Assembly (NCBI GenBank): GCA_026214975.1
Contig: CM047806.1
Span: 79,469,599 to 79,533,598, forward strand
Origin: Gentiana macrophylla
Taxonomy: Eukaryota > Streptophyta > Magnoliopsida > Gentianales > Gentianaceae
Reading direction: 5' to 3'
DNA length: 64,000 nucleotides
The notes under the pieces: generated by a model
What the model saw: only the letters and a program-made list of their open reading frames with translations
Databases searched by the model: none
What the model was told of the DNA's origin: nothing
Translations under genes and position numbers: made by a program
Shown here: piece after piece, positions 51,120-62,251 of the stretch
How the letters are laid out: each line of letters opens with the position of its first letter
Position numbering within the stretch: the first letter of the stretch is position 1

Positions 51120-51489
51120 ACAAGATGAGAGATTTTCGGTACTCATATCTGTTTGGGTCCTAACTGATTAGTTTTAGATGATATAATTTTATTCTTGACT
51201 TTATACTTTTGACTGAGTAAAGTCAGTTTTCACAAACTTTTGTTGTTTTGTCTTAACGGTTATTGGTTTGTTCAGTTTGTGGAACTGATGTGATGGTTCA
51301 CTCCAGTCTTCATCAGTGGGAAACAATCTCCCTTTCCATCTGAGTCTATTATTCCATGAATGATCTTCATTCTTAGATGGATATGACTTGAAGATTTTTC
51401 TTACTGATCTCTGATCAGTTTTGCCTTTTTCAGCCTTCTGAGCCTTCCTGTAGAATCTGTTGGTTTGGTGCTTTTTACCAACAGATTTT
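51120..51489 (-). pseudogene. element B gag tail remnant
   Basis: Minus-strand translation in shifting frames gives a short GRLFPTDEDW-like block (about 51315-51340) and a VPK-like end near 51150, both matching the Gag C-terminus of element A. The protease that should follow is absent. The deletion of pol therefore begins just after this motif. Confidence 0.6.
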
Positions 51490-52413
51490 TCAGTTTGTCA
51501 GTTGTGTATTTGGCTGTGCTAAGTTTTTGTCAGTTCTAATAAATTTATCAGTTTTCTGAGTTCCTGACTGTTGTACAGTCACAAATTTCATTGCAACTGA
51601 ACTTACTCTGAACTTAGAACTTTGCTTATTAACAAAACCTAAACCAAATCTGTCTCCGAATGGTTTTCCAGGTTTGAACTCAACGCTGGGAATTGGATCA
51701 ACTGATGATTCTGTGATGTTTAGTACTTCTGTCAGTTCATCAGTTGGTCGAATTACCTTGGTTCCATTATTATCCCTGATTAAATTGATCTCAACATTCA
51801 ATCTCGAAACTTCAGCTTTCAATAAATTTTTCTCCTTTTTGACATTCTCATAATTCTTCTGAATTACCTCTAATTCCTTTATGAGTATGTTCAAGGTTTC
51901 ATTGAAATCTTCATTTCTATGATTGGCAATGGATGTATATACAATTACCTCATGATGTTTGATAGATAAATTTTCAGCTGAGGAATCTTCATCATTTAAA
52001 ACTAGTTTCCTTTTATCATTGATATTTGCCTGTGCTGCTCCTAGCAGTATGATTTCCTCAACACTTTCACCTCCATAGCTCATGGGTAGAATTTCAAAAA
52101 TATCTTTAGCTTTTGCGATGGATGGATCTTCAATGAAGGTTTCAGTTAGTTTTTCTTCTATGCAATCAGCTACTCGCAGCAACTCCTTTTCTACTTCTTC
52201 TGAGAGATCACTTAAGGATGGAAATCCTCTGGATTCATCATCATACGTGTTGAAGTCAATTTCCACATCATTACTAAAGTGAGGTTCTGGATTTGTATGT
52301 GAGCTTGAAGTGCTGAATGTTTCAAATAATTGATCCTGAAAGTCAGAAACAACATTCTGCAAATAGTTAGTCAGGGGGTTATTCAGCCAACTTCTAATTC
52401 TAGATGAATCCAT
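51490..52413 (-). CDS. element B coiled-coil Gag-like protein
   Basis: An intact 307-codon frame starts 97 bp after the primer site with a true ATG. Residues 1-150 are acidic and not recognised. Residues about 185-240 form a strong heptad region (IKELEVIQKNYENVKKEKN, then LKAEVSRLNVEINL), followed by GKPFGDRFGLGF. The last two blocks match the second half of element A Gag. The UBN2 core and the zinc knuckle present in A are missing, so RNA binding may rely on basic residues or on a partner's Gag. An assembly role through the coiled coil is plausible but is inference. It is the best-preserved frame of element B. Confidence 0.6.
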   Translation of the reverse strand: MDSSRIRSWLNNPLTNYLQNVVSDFQDQLFETFSTSSSHTNPEPHFSNDVEIDFNTYDDESRGFPSLSDLSEEVEKELLRVADCIEEKLTETFIEDPSIAKAKDIFEILPMSYGGESVEEIILLGAAQANINDKRKLVLNDEDSSAENLSIKHHEVIVYTSIANHRNEDFNETLNILIKELEVIQKNYENVKKEKNLLKAEVSRLNVEINLIRDNNGTKVIRPTDELTEVLNITESSVDPIPSVEFKPGKPFGDRFGLGFVNKQSSKFRVSSVAMKFVTVQQSGTQKTDKFIRTDKNLAQPNTQLTN

Positions 52414-52509
52414 TAAGTTTCAATAAAATGCTTTTACACCTGATACAGAAAGGGGTTTTCAACAACTGATTTATAAGATATCTTTGGATCACTTCCAAAA
52501 TGAAGAACT

Positions 52510-52521
52510 GCTCTGATACCA
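52510..52521 (-). promoter_or_regulatory. element B primer binding site
   Basis: The minus strand reads TGGTATCAGAGC, complementary to the 3' end of plant initiator methionine tRNA, two bases from the LTR end. It primes minus-strand cDNA synthesis. It appears perfect. Confidence 0.9.
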
Positions 52522-52523
52522 AT

Positions 52524-54272
52524 TGTTGGTCCCTTGGAAAGGCTAAGACAAGTTTAGAGGGGGTGAATAAACTTGTCACCAAAAACTGGATTTTAAACAA
52601 ATTAAGGTTCAGTTAAAACTTGTGTGGAGTTAAGCTAACTCAACTGAGTACAAGTCAATACTGACTTGTCTATAGTCTAGTTAACTGGCAGCGGATTAAA
52701 TTAAGCCTTTAAAAGAGATGAATTATCAGATAATGTGTTGAGTCAGTTTCTTATGTTTGCTGAAAGTAAGAACTAGATAATTGTGACTGTAATGCAGTAA
52801 GTAAATGCGTAAAGTAAATAAACAGGAATTATAGAGGTTCCAGGTGGTGTAATCCAGTCAGTCCTCTCTTCCCCTGTGATGTGGAGAAAAATTCCACTAG
52901 AACTTCTTTGAGATGGCCCGGTTAAAAAAGTTCTAAACTGATAGTCCTTGACTAATCCCTAGCTTCACTATCTAAACACTTGTAGAACATGTAGAATGGC
53001 TTTTCTTCAACTGTTTGAAACACTGGTCCTTGGAGGGTTGAATTGCCTCTTCACCAGCTCATCACAACCACAGTCTTCCTGACTGCACTCAACTGTCCTT
53101 CACACCTTCTTGGTGTTTCACAGTCTAGAACCTTTGATAGAATCAAAGTTAAGACTTGAATCAATGACTATGATTCACTTGTGATATGAGCTTATTCTTC
53201 TAGATAAAGACGGTGTATGAACAGCTCTAATTTCTTCAAATGATAGATCTAGATATTTTGCATGCTAATGTACACTTGAAGAAATTTCTTGATCTTGCAA
53301 TTAAGTGTTTAGCAGGAATTCTTTTAAATTATTTTCCACCATAGATATTAATCTTTCTTGACCAATATGATTCATAGAATTCCTCTGCGCCTCCCCTTTT
53401 TGTTTCTAAAGAAATAGCCTATTTAAAGGGATTTATCTAACGGTCAGATAAATTGAATTCGAATCCTTGTAGCCGTTAGTGGTCCTACTTTCTTGCTTGT
53501 ACGTTACTTGTCAGAACAGATAGATTATCCTCCAATCATGATCCTTGTACTGTAACGGTTGGATTCTTCTTCAGTTTAGTTAAGCCTTAGTTCCAAAACT
53601 GATTTACTGAGAACATTGTTAGTACTCAGTTTCTAAGATATTTAACTGAGTCTTTACTCTTCTTCAACAACGCAGTACTCTTCCTTTCATCTGATTATTA
53701 TTGATCTAACCAGAATACACCATTTTAAAAAAAAATTAGCAAAGACATCATTGTCCTTATGTGTCTTAGCTCAAGATCTACATAGTCAGTTCAGGTTATC
53801 ACAATCTTACCAGAAGCCTTACTTATATAGTCTCGATTTAGCCTTCATAAGCTGAGTTTGAACCCTCAATTCTTCTGTCTTCAATAACTGAGTCTGTGAC
53901 CCTCAGTTCTTCATCAACAGAGTTTGAACCCTCAGTTCTTCTGTCTTCTATATAAGTCAACCGAGTTTGTGTCCCTCAGCAAACTTATCTTCTTCAATTC
54001 CATATTGATGTGCTCTATTTTCCAGTTTAACTAATTTCAGTTTCTCGTTATCTCAGTTCTCGTTATCTCAGTTCTCAACCTAGAAATATTACAGTGCATG
54101 TCTAATTTAACTTATACAAATATCAGACTCTATTAAATCCTATACATTGATATCTAGACATCCTTTTGCTTTGCACTATAACAGCTAGTTATGACACTTC
54201 ATCAATGGGGTCTAAAAACAATAACTGAATAAATGATGAATCATCATCAAAACATAAATTTTATTTCCAACA
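52524..54272 (-). repeat. element B 5' LTR, shared with a second partial interior
   Basis: This 1749-bp LTR runs from TGTTGGTCCC to CCAACA. It is the longer of the pair and keeps the GGTTCCAGGTGGTGTAATCC block deleted in the other. It has an 18-bp duplication of CTCGTTATCTCAGTT near 54042-54075. It serves as 5' LTR of element B and as 3' LTR for the fragment on its right. Confidence 0.9.
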
Positions 54273-54589
54273 ATTTCCCCCTTTTTGATGATGTCAATAC
54301 CCTCCTTAAAAGCAATGCAAAAAGATAAAACAAAATAAAGTGACTAACACAATGAACTGAGAAACTGAGAATTTATTGATAACTGAGTTACAACGTTGCG
54401 TAATAGAATACAACATAATAAAAAAGCTAAAGAGTAGCTTCTTTTTACTTAACAGTTAAACTAAATTGATTGTCATAAGCTTCAGCAATATTCCTCATAG
54501 CATCATTTGTTGTAGTGCTTTCAATTCCATGGATGCTTGCCCATATGTTCCAAGATTCAGTTAAATTGTGCTTGCCGAAGAATTTGCTT
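54273..54589 (-). pseudogene. partial second interior of element B (PPT and end of post-pol ORF)
   Basis: The sequence matches 47193-47510 almost base for base, including the PPT and the last codons of the post-pol ORF, then switches to satellite at GCTT (54586-54589), four bases common to both. It is the remnant of a tandem copy. Confidence 0.9.
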
Positions 54590-54700
54590 CAATGCAAAAT
54601 AGACGATGCTTGCACATTACTACATAAAATACGCAATACTTGCACATTACCACATAAAATCCATGATACTTGCACATTTCCAAGTACAATACACCATATA
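54586..54700 (+). repeat. 30-bp satellite array, block 4 (edge)
   Basis: About four monomers (GCTTGCACATTAC and CTTGCACATTTCC types) in the same orientation as the other blocks. The last unit decays near 54700 into CCATATACTTACTAACACAT. Confidence 0.9.
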
Positions 54701-57116
54701 CTTACTAACACATCAAACCCTACCCTAGTCTAAGCAGTTGTCTGTGATCACCTCAGGATTGAGATTAATCCATATATGATCATCTTGTGATTCGATAAGA
54801 CTTCTATTATGTAATTATATCGAGAACTCAAATCAAATCGGTCCAAATTTCTATATGATTATCATCATATATAAATGCCTCACTAGGTACCCTATTACCG
54901 ACAGGCCGGATAAGACTGTCACACCTAAAGTGTTCTGGGCACATTATTAGCATATTAATCATGAGACCCGTACTCAGATTAATCAACGCTACGGACTAGT
55001 TAATTTTAAGTACATCTCACTAACTCAATCCTCTTGTGTATAGCCATACAGTGAGTTATGTGATTACATAATCAATATACTTAGGGTTTTCAGTTGTGTC
55101 TTAATATAAGCATACATGCATATAATAAGATGAATTACAAATTCTGTCCTAAAAACAATTAGATAATTGTCTTTCGGGCACTACACATAACAATCTCACA
55201 CTTGCACGAAAGGCAAGTGGATTAATTGTTTTAGAGCACACCATTTATATCTATATCTACAACATTCTCCCACTTTCTCAAAACAAGTGAATCGTATCCC
55301 TCAAATCTGTACCCTCCAAGCGCATCTTAGTAATTCATCCTTCCAAGCACGACCGGAGTGTGCCGCTGCAGTGTAGGTCAGTGACCCGGCACGTACTTAG
55401 AATCTGAATACCATGTGACTTGGTACACTGATCAGGTAGGTTGACGGCTTGAGTCAATCTTTGGGATCGAAACGTCGCATTTCCATCTAATCCGGTGGTA
55501 CGATTTCAATATGCTTATGACCTCTAGTGATTGCAAAATCCTTATGAGCTACATCTCCACTGTTTTCACAATGAGGTGGTATAGGCTTACTAGATAATAC
55601 TTTATCACATGAGTAAACACTGAGACATAGATCAATTTAACGATCATCCTCAATCTGACCTAAAGCCAGAATCAGTGTTATCTCTAATATTCTAGTTTGC
55701 ACCTGAATATACTAGCATATAATTCCTCATTCTCCCGAAGAGACTTCAGGATTCACTAAACATCCCATTTAGTATTCATCTGTAGGTTTAGATAACCATT
55801 CCTGAGAGGTAGGGTAGACTACATCGTTGAATGTTGCATAAATGCAAGAATATCTTAACCAGGTGAATGGATGGGATTGCCAATGATCGATTCTCGAGAA
55901 TTTGAGCGTATCAAATCCTTTAGAATGAATCCCGATGGCATGTCAGACCCTTACTTCAGATAACACACCCATGTTGTTTCAAACTATTTCAGTGTTACAA
56001 TTCACAAACACTAATCTACATACTACTTTACTAATATTGATGCCCAGTCTACGAAAGACTTATCAATATTCTGGTCAAGTCCACATATTAAAATATATGA
56101 CTTTGAAATGACCTAGAGGGTTGCTTTAATCCCCAAAGGATGTAAGCTATGGCAGGCATCCTACCAAAGGTTCTTTCTGAATAAATTAAGATACCGTTAG
56201 TCTCGCAAAAAGGTCTTAGGGAATCACCCCTATTTTCTGCTTTGTAACGAATCATCATTTGTTCTTTGCTAAAACCATACATTACGAATGAATTCAGATT
56301 CCGTTGTTCGGCAAGGAAGTCTTAGGGAATCACCCATATTTCCCGCTTTCTGACGAAATCAAGCAAGACTGAGTGGTAAGAGAGATCACGGTCTGGTTAA
56401 CTCTCTACCTTTTAGGGAATCACCCCTAAATTTTTCTCAGCTTTGCATTGAAAGTTAAACTTTCCTATTCATTCGACTCTTTTCCGTGTAGTTCCAATTT
56501 CTCCCACTGGGCCTGAGATACTCAGGTGGTTCTACAAGAGTTTCAACAGAACTGGAGTATCCAACTCCATTCACAGGGTTATGGATTTTAAACTAACCTC
56601 TATGATCATGATCCTACACAGCCCACGAAGGACTATAGGTCATCAATCTACCCTATAGACCGCAAGGTCCTGCAATGTGTAAATGGACAAACCATACTCC
56701 CACTGCGTTCGGGGTGGATCGATATACTAATCTAGTTTAGTAGTTTTTATTAGTGTTATCACCAACTGCCGGTGTTGGATCTGGACTGAAGAAATCAGTT
56801 AGTAACATCTTGAGTACAAACACTTCAAGATCCAAAGCTGTGATTTATAGACTCTATCAGACCGATTTTGACAGTATAGCCGTCATTATTTGATTTTACG
56901 AGTTTTATAATCAACCTTTAATCAATGCATCAAGATATTTCACGATCTGAACGTGTACAGAAAATTTCCAGTCCTACCTTCAAGCACTCGGTGCTAAATG
57001 CCTCTATTTACGGAAGTGGGGTGAACCGAATTCACTCCTTATCCACAAATACGTAGGCATCTTTTAGGTAGACTTCTCGGTTTTTCATTACAACATAAAC
57101 CGTTATTTTGCAACCA
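54701..57116. other. non-coding stretch with retroelement-like phrases
   Basis: No gene is supported over 2.4 kb. Phrases such as TTCTCCCACTTTCTC (55266) and CATACTCCCACTGCGTTCGG (about 56694) resemble leader or LTR sequence of plant copia elements. A short motif TTAGGGAATCACCC occurs near 56216, 56310 and 56412. No paired terminal repeats were found, so it may be an eroded LTR or a large non-coding derivative. Confidence 0.45.
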
Positions 57117-59218
57117 TGTAACACCCCGGTTTCCAATCCCGTCGCCGCCGGCATTGGTCACCGTAGTGCCACTCATCACGACACACGATGCGTGGCAAGT
57201 AATATCCCACATCCCACAACAGTAAAAATAACATCCACCATTCATTATTAAAAATGTTAAAGTGCGTACAATATCCCGAAGAAAATGAAAATACGCGAAC
57301 GTAATTAAAAATCTTAAATATTTGACATCCAACAAAATGAAAAACGTGTGATGTTGACTACGTGGCTCTCAATTTCCCGCACCATCCCAAAGAACAAGCA
57401 ATCATCCAAAGACATACCGCTAAGAATCGCGCCCCATAAATGGATCATAGCAGGTTAAACAAAAGTAAAACCGTCAACTATAAAGTTGAGTAAGAATAAA
57501 TCTAATATAATGAGAACGAAAGTTAACAAAGAAATTAAGGAAACTTCTCTACAGGCATCAACCATCACATAACAAATACGACCAAACGATAATCGATCAC
57601 GACCATTCCATAGAAGATATGAAACACCACAATCCATCTATACCTAAAGGTCCCGAATGTGCACATTCCTAAGGGTCATCCAATGGTACCATTATTAAAA
57701 TGGTCCACACGTCTTTCGGGTGCAAGGATTTCCTCTCCCGGTTATCGGATTCGAGATACCCTATCCGCCCAACATTACATCTGCCTGCGCAACTCCCCAA
57801 ATACGGAAGGTCATTAAAGTCGTAAGGCAATTCCACTCCCGGATACCCGGCCGGTAGCTACCCTATCCGGGCCCAACCACTACGGGTCTACGAACATTCA
57901 ATGCCTCAAAAATCAGGTTCCACAATGATAACACCATCAAAACCCAACTCACAAAGCATGTTAATAAGATTTAACAATAACTAACATGTAAATAAGGACA
58001 CTTAAGTGGACGCCCGTTTAAAAAGGTTGGACGCCCGTTTGGATAACCGAACGCCCGTCCAAAAGCGGGCGACGCTCATCCACTCAAGGCGACGCCCGTC
58101 CACCAAAAGTTTTACATCCTCGAATCAATTTTAACTCTTGGACGCCCGTCCAGCTAGTCCAGACGCCCGTCCACTAGAAACTGTTACATCCTGAATCAAA
58201 AATCACCCTTCAGACGCCCGTCCAGGTAACCCGGACGTCCGTCTGAACTAAAACCAAAGCTGGACGCCCGTCCACTCAAGGCAGACGCCCGTCCAACCTG
58301 GGTTTCAACTAAAACCCTAAAATCTTCAACACGATTTCACCTCGATCCTTCAACACAAAACCAGCAAAACAGCACAGCAAACACATAATTCCTTTCCTAA
58401 CAGTACCATAACATCATAGGCTTTAAACCAAAGCAACAACACACCAAATTGGATGTTTAACATCCCCAAAACTCCACAAACGAACGCAACGCCTTCAATA
58501 AAACATTGACAAAGCACTATACTACAGAAACATGACAAAGATTATACCCCAAAACACATTAGAAACGACCCCAAATTACATTCAATAACCTCGAACAACA
58601 ACACCAAACATCCCCGAACCATACACCACCCTACGAGTCACTTAAAACTTCCTTTTCAATCCAAACGAAGACACAACTATAGAAATATTCTTACTGGTTG
58701 TGTGCTGCGTTTGAAAGCCTTGCTAACGAGTTAGAATCGCTCTTCCACGAAGCCCGAATTTATATCTATGGATAGAAGGAAGGAAAAATCACAACACAAA
58801 TCTAATGAATCAAAAGCCCCTAAATTTGAAACCACTCCCTCCATATGCATAAGTGGATCGGCCATGGCCTTGGCCGGCCGATCGTCATACTCGAATTGTA
58901 GGAAAGATGAAGCTTACCAACGACGACGATTGCAAAAATCCTCAACACCAAGGAGAAATCTTCTCTCTTATTCCTTACAAAAGTCGGGCGGCAAGGGTGG
59001 GGTCTTAGGGTTTCACTTTTTTTTTTTTTTGGAGAAATAAGGAAGGAAAAGAAGAATAAAAGAAAACCCCTTTTTAATTGCCCTTTTAATTGCACAAAAT
59101 AATTAAAATCCTTTTTAATTATTAACTAATCCTTCCATTTAATTAAAAAAATCACATAATTTCCAAAATTTAACTAATCATACTAATTAATTAGGAAGTC
59201 AAAATTTGGGATATTACA
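57117..59218 (-). repeat. element D 3' LTR
   Basis: This 2102-bp LTR reads TGTAACACCCCGG at its plus-strand left end and ATATTACA at the right end. The terminal blocks TGTAATATCCC (minus) and CCGGGGTGTTACA (minus) are typical of Tekay-type LTRs. It holds an array of GACGCCCGTCC words and several AT-rich non-coding stretches. No gene is supported inside it. Confidence 0.8.
58010..58300. repeat. array of GACGCCCGTCC motifs in element D LTR
   Basis: GGACGCCCGTCC and close variants occur about twelve times in 290 bp with irregular spacing. The two halves GGACG and CGTCC are inverted complements, so each copy is a short near-palindrome. It forms a GC- and CpG-rich island in an AT-rich LTR. Confidence 0.8.
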
Positions 59219-59228
59219 TCCTCCCCTT
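59219..59228 (-). promoter_or_regulatory. element D polypurine tract
   Basis: The minus strand reads TTAAGGGGAGGA directly before the LTR terminus TGTAATATCCC, as expected for plus-strand priming. Confidence 0.75.
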
Positions 59229-59348
59229 AAGACAAAACTTCGTCCTCGAAGTTCGGGTCGCACGGACGTGGTTCCACCCCCTTAAAAGCAGCCTTCGTCC
59301 CGAAGGTAAGAAAAGGATTCTACGACAAGGATTGAAAATTGACTTACC

Positions 59349-60690
59349 TTAAGAGAACAAATGCGGGTACTTCTGTCGCATAGCACCCTCAGCCTCCCAT
59401 GTCGCCTCCTCGGTGGCATGGTTAGACCATAAGACCTTGACGATGCTAACCTCACGTCCCCTTGTTTTCCGTACCTTAGTATCTAATATCTGCACCGGTA
59501 CCTCCTCGTAAGTCAAGGACTAATCTAGCTCAACTACCTCCGGTTCAATCACGTGAGAAGGATCACTCACGTACTTGCGCAATTGAGATACATGGAACAC
59601 GTTATGCACCTTATCCAATGCCGTGGCAAGGCTAGTCGATATGCTACTTCACCTACGCGGTCCAAGATCTCATAAGGCCCCACGTACTTGGGACTCAACT
59701 TCCCTTTCTTGCCAAAACGCATTACTCCTTTGGTTGGTGATACTCGTAGTAGTACCTTATCGCCCACGGCGAACTCAATATCCCGGCGGCGTAAGTGCGC
59801 ATAACTCTTTGTCTATCTTGGGCAGCCTCATCTTTTCTCGGATTGTCTCAGACACGCTTGACCGTATCTTCGATCATCTGTGGTCCCAAAATCATCGCCT
59901 CGGACGAATCGTCCCAACAAACCGGACTCTTGCACTTCCTACCATAAAGTGCCTCAAAAGGTGCCATCTTAATGCCGGCATGGTATTCGTTGTTGTATGA
60001 AAATTCGATAAGATCGAGCTTTTCCTCCCAAGAGCCTTGGAATTCTAATACACATGCCCTCAAGCATGTCTTCCAACGCTTGTATGGTCCTCTCAAATCG
60101 ACCATCGGTAGCAGGGTGGAAAGTCAGACTCATTCGCATTCCGTCCCCAAGTTTGCTCAGTAGTTCTTGCCAAAACCGAGATATAAATCTCGCATCTCTA
60201 TCGGACACAATGTTGTTGGGTATACCATGTAGTCTCACAATATTTCTCCGGTATGCCATAGCCAACTCCGTCTTACTCCAAGTGTCTTTCATCGGAATGA
60301 AGTGCGCCGCTTTAGTCAGTCTATCCACAACGACCCAAATCATATTATTCCCTTTAGGGCTCCTCGGTAATCCGCATACAAAATCCATGGAGATGGAATC
60401 CCACTTCCAAACCGCACTTCCAACGGTGAAGCATACCTGCGCGCCGTCGATGTTCGATCTTTACCTTCCGACAAGTCAAGCACTTCGACACAAACTCGCT
60501 GCCGCCAGCGTTTCATATTGGGCCACCAAAAGGTTTTCTTGAGATCTTTATACAGTTTGTCTCCTCCCGGATGAACTGAATAAGGCGTACTATGAGCTTC
60601 ACTCAAGATCCGCCTCTTGAGTTCCTCGTCGGCTGGTACACACCACCGACCCTTGAACCGAACGCCACCATCCTCGTAAAGTAAAATCAA
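59349..60690 (-). pseudogene. element D integrase with C-terminal chromodomain
   Basis: The zinc-binding region (60340-60690) shows EAHSTPYSVHPGGDKLYKDL and FWWPNMK. The core (59969-60388) has MDFVCGLPRSPKGNNMIWVV with the first Asp (VVVDRLTKAAHF), the second in SDRDARF, and the Glu in ERTIQALEDML. The next piece (59848-60105) carries FSYNNEYHAGIKMAPFEALY. After that, 59567-59767 has KLSPKYVGPYEILDRVGEVA. The end, to TAA at 59349, reads VQILDTKVRKTRG and EEATWEAEGAMRQKYPHLF, a chromodomain-like module that would guide integration to marked chromatin. At least four frame changes and a stop near 59520 separate these parts, so it is inactive. The catalytic triad residues themselves are still readable. 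Confidence 0.87.
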
Positions 60691-60766
60691 TCACTTTGCA
60701 TCTGTACCAATCTTAGCCCTCTTTGCCTCGATTACCTTATCACCCGCTTGTCTCACCCGGATTTCA

Positions 60767-62072
60767 TCATACAATTCGGGTTGCAAGACGAAGTCCTCTT
60801 ATCTCCACCTTCTGGATGACACATATATCCATACGGTCTAACTCTTCTCGCAACCTCATCTGCGCGACTCTCTCACACAAGGAATGAATCGACTTCCGAC
60901 TCAAAGCATCCGCCACTACATTGGCCTTCCCTTCGTGGTATTGAATTTCCATGTCGTAATCTTTAATCAACTCCAACCAACGCCTCGACGATATTGAGCT
61001 CCTTCGTGTAAATATGTACTTGAGACTCTTGTGATCGAAAACACCTTAAAGGTTATCCCATACTGAGATAGTGCCGCCAAATCTTTAATGCGAAGACCAC
61101 CGCTGCCAACTCCAAGTCATGAGTTGGATAGTTACTCTCATACGGTTTGAGTTGTCTCGATGCATACGCAATCACTCGCCTCCGTTGCATCAGTACGCAC
61201 CCCCAGGCCATTCTTTGACGCGTCCGTATAAACCTCAATGTCCTCATTACCTCGGGTAATGCTAAGATAGGAGCTGTAGTCAACCGTACCTTTGCAGCTT
61301 GGAACGCCTCGCATTTTTCATCCCACTTAAACCGGTTTTCTTTCTTCATCAAAGCGGTCATCGGCCTAGCAATCTTGGAGAAGTCTTTTACAAACCTTCG
61401 GTAATATCCCGCCAAACCCAAGAAGCTTCGAATTTCTGCAACATTCTTAGGGGTTGGCCATTTCGCCACTGCCTCTATTTTGCTCGGGTCAACGGATACA
61501 CCGTCTTTCGAAACAACATGCCCCAAGAATGCCACTGCTCCAAACCGTAATTCACATTTGGATAGTTTCGCGTACAATTGTTTTTCTCGTAGAATCTGCA
61601 GCACGAGCCTCAGATGTTCGGCATGTTCTTCCTTAGTCTTAGAGTAGACCAGGATGTCGTCAATAAACACTACTACAAACTGGTCCAAATAGGGCCTGAA
61701 TACCCGGTTCATCAAATCCATGAAAATCACTGTTGGTGCGTTGGTCAGTCCGAAAGGCATAACCAGAATTCAGTAGTGTCCGCAGACTCAGTGCGAAATG
61801 CGGTCTTTGGAATATCCGTGACCGCTACCCTGGTGGTGGTACCGATCGCAAATCAATCTTCGAAAATACTCGCTTCGTAGTTGATCGAACAAGTCATCGA
61901 TCCTCGGTAATGGATACTTGTTCTTCACTCGTGACGTTCTTCGATTCCCGGTAATCAATACACACCGCATACTACCATCCTTCTTCTTCACAAATAGTAC
62001 CAAAGTCCCCCACGGGGACACACTCGGTCGGATGTACCCCTTACCGAGAAGTTCTTCCAATTGTATTTTCAA
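60767..62072 (-). pseudogene. element D reverse transcriptase and RNase H
   Basis: The first RT part (61788-62072) reads [20 protein letters not shown] and [14 protein letters not shown], then loses frame. The second (61053-61760) begins [20 protein letters not shown] and carries the catalytic [30 protein letters not shown] and [13 protein letters not shown], followed by the connection and RNase H start ([20 protein letters not shown]). RNase H ends at 60767-60976 with [16 protein letters not shown]. The order and motifs are those of Ty3/gypsy. Frameshifts near 61780 and 61050 break the polyprotein. Confidence 0.9.
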
Positions 62073-62251
62073 CTCGCTAGTTCCTTAGGCGCCATACGGT
62101 GGTGCTTTCGATATTGGTCCGGTCCCGGGCACCAACTCTATCGCAAACTCTACCTCTCTCGGGAGGCATACTCGGTATCTCATCCGAAATACGTCCTCAA
62201 ACTCACGAACTACATCAATGTCCGTTAGTTTAGGATCCTCAAAGACTTACA

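Larger units (their letters stand above)
45593..54589 (-). mobile_element. element B: non-autonomous Sirevirus-related retroelement lacking pol
   Basis: Minus-strand order is partial interior (54589-54273), LTR (54272-52524), primer site, coiled-coil Gag-like ORF, degenerate gag tail, non-coding gap with TATA box, post-pol ORF, polypurine tract, LTR (47192-45593). The complete interior is 5.33 kb and contains no protease, integrase, RT or RNase H motif in any frame I could read. The primer site, PPT and LTR ends are intact, so it could have been mobilised by a partner's enzymes. Its two LTRs are similar by eye apart from a few indels, suggesting a more recent insertion than A. The extra partial interior implies a former tandem array sharing an LTR. 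Confidence 0.85.

Noticed and set aside
54701..57116. Complete LTR retrotransposon
   Set aside because: Only non-coding phrases reminiscent of copia leaders are seen. No paired LTRs, primer site or coding motif could be located.
57800..58320. Telomere-like repeats (CCCTAAA word near 58313)
   Set aside because: It is a single occurrence, not a tandem run.
58768..59095. Pair of 90-residue frames on opposite strands in the element D LTR
   Set aside because: They lie wholly within an LTR and lack homology that I can recognise. An open frame of this length is expected by chance in a 2.1-kb LTR.
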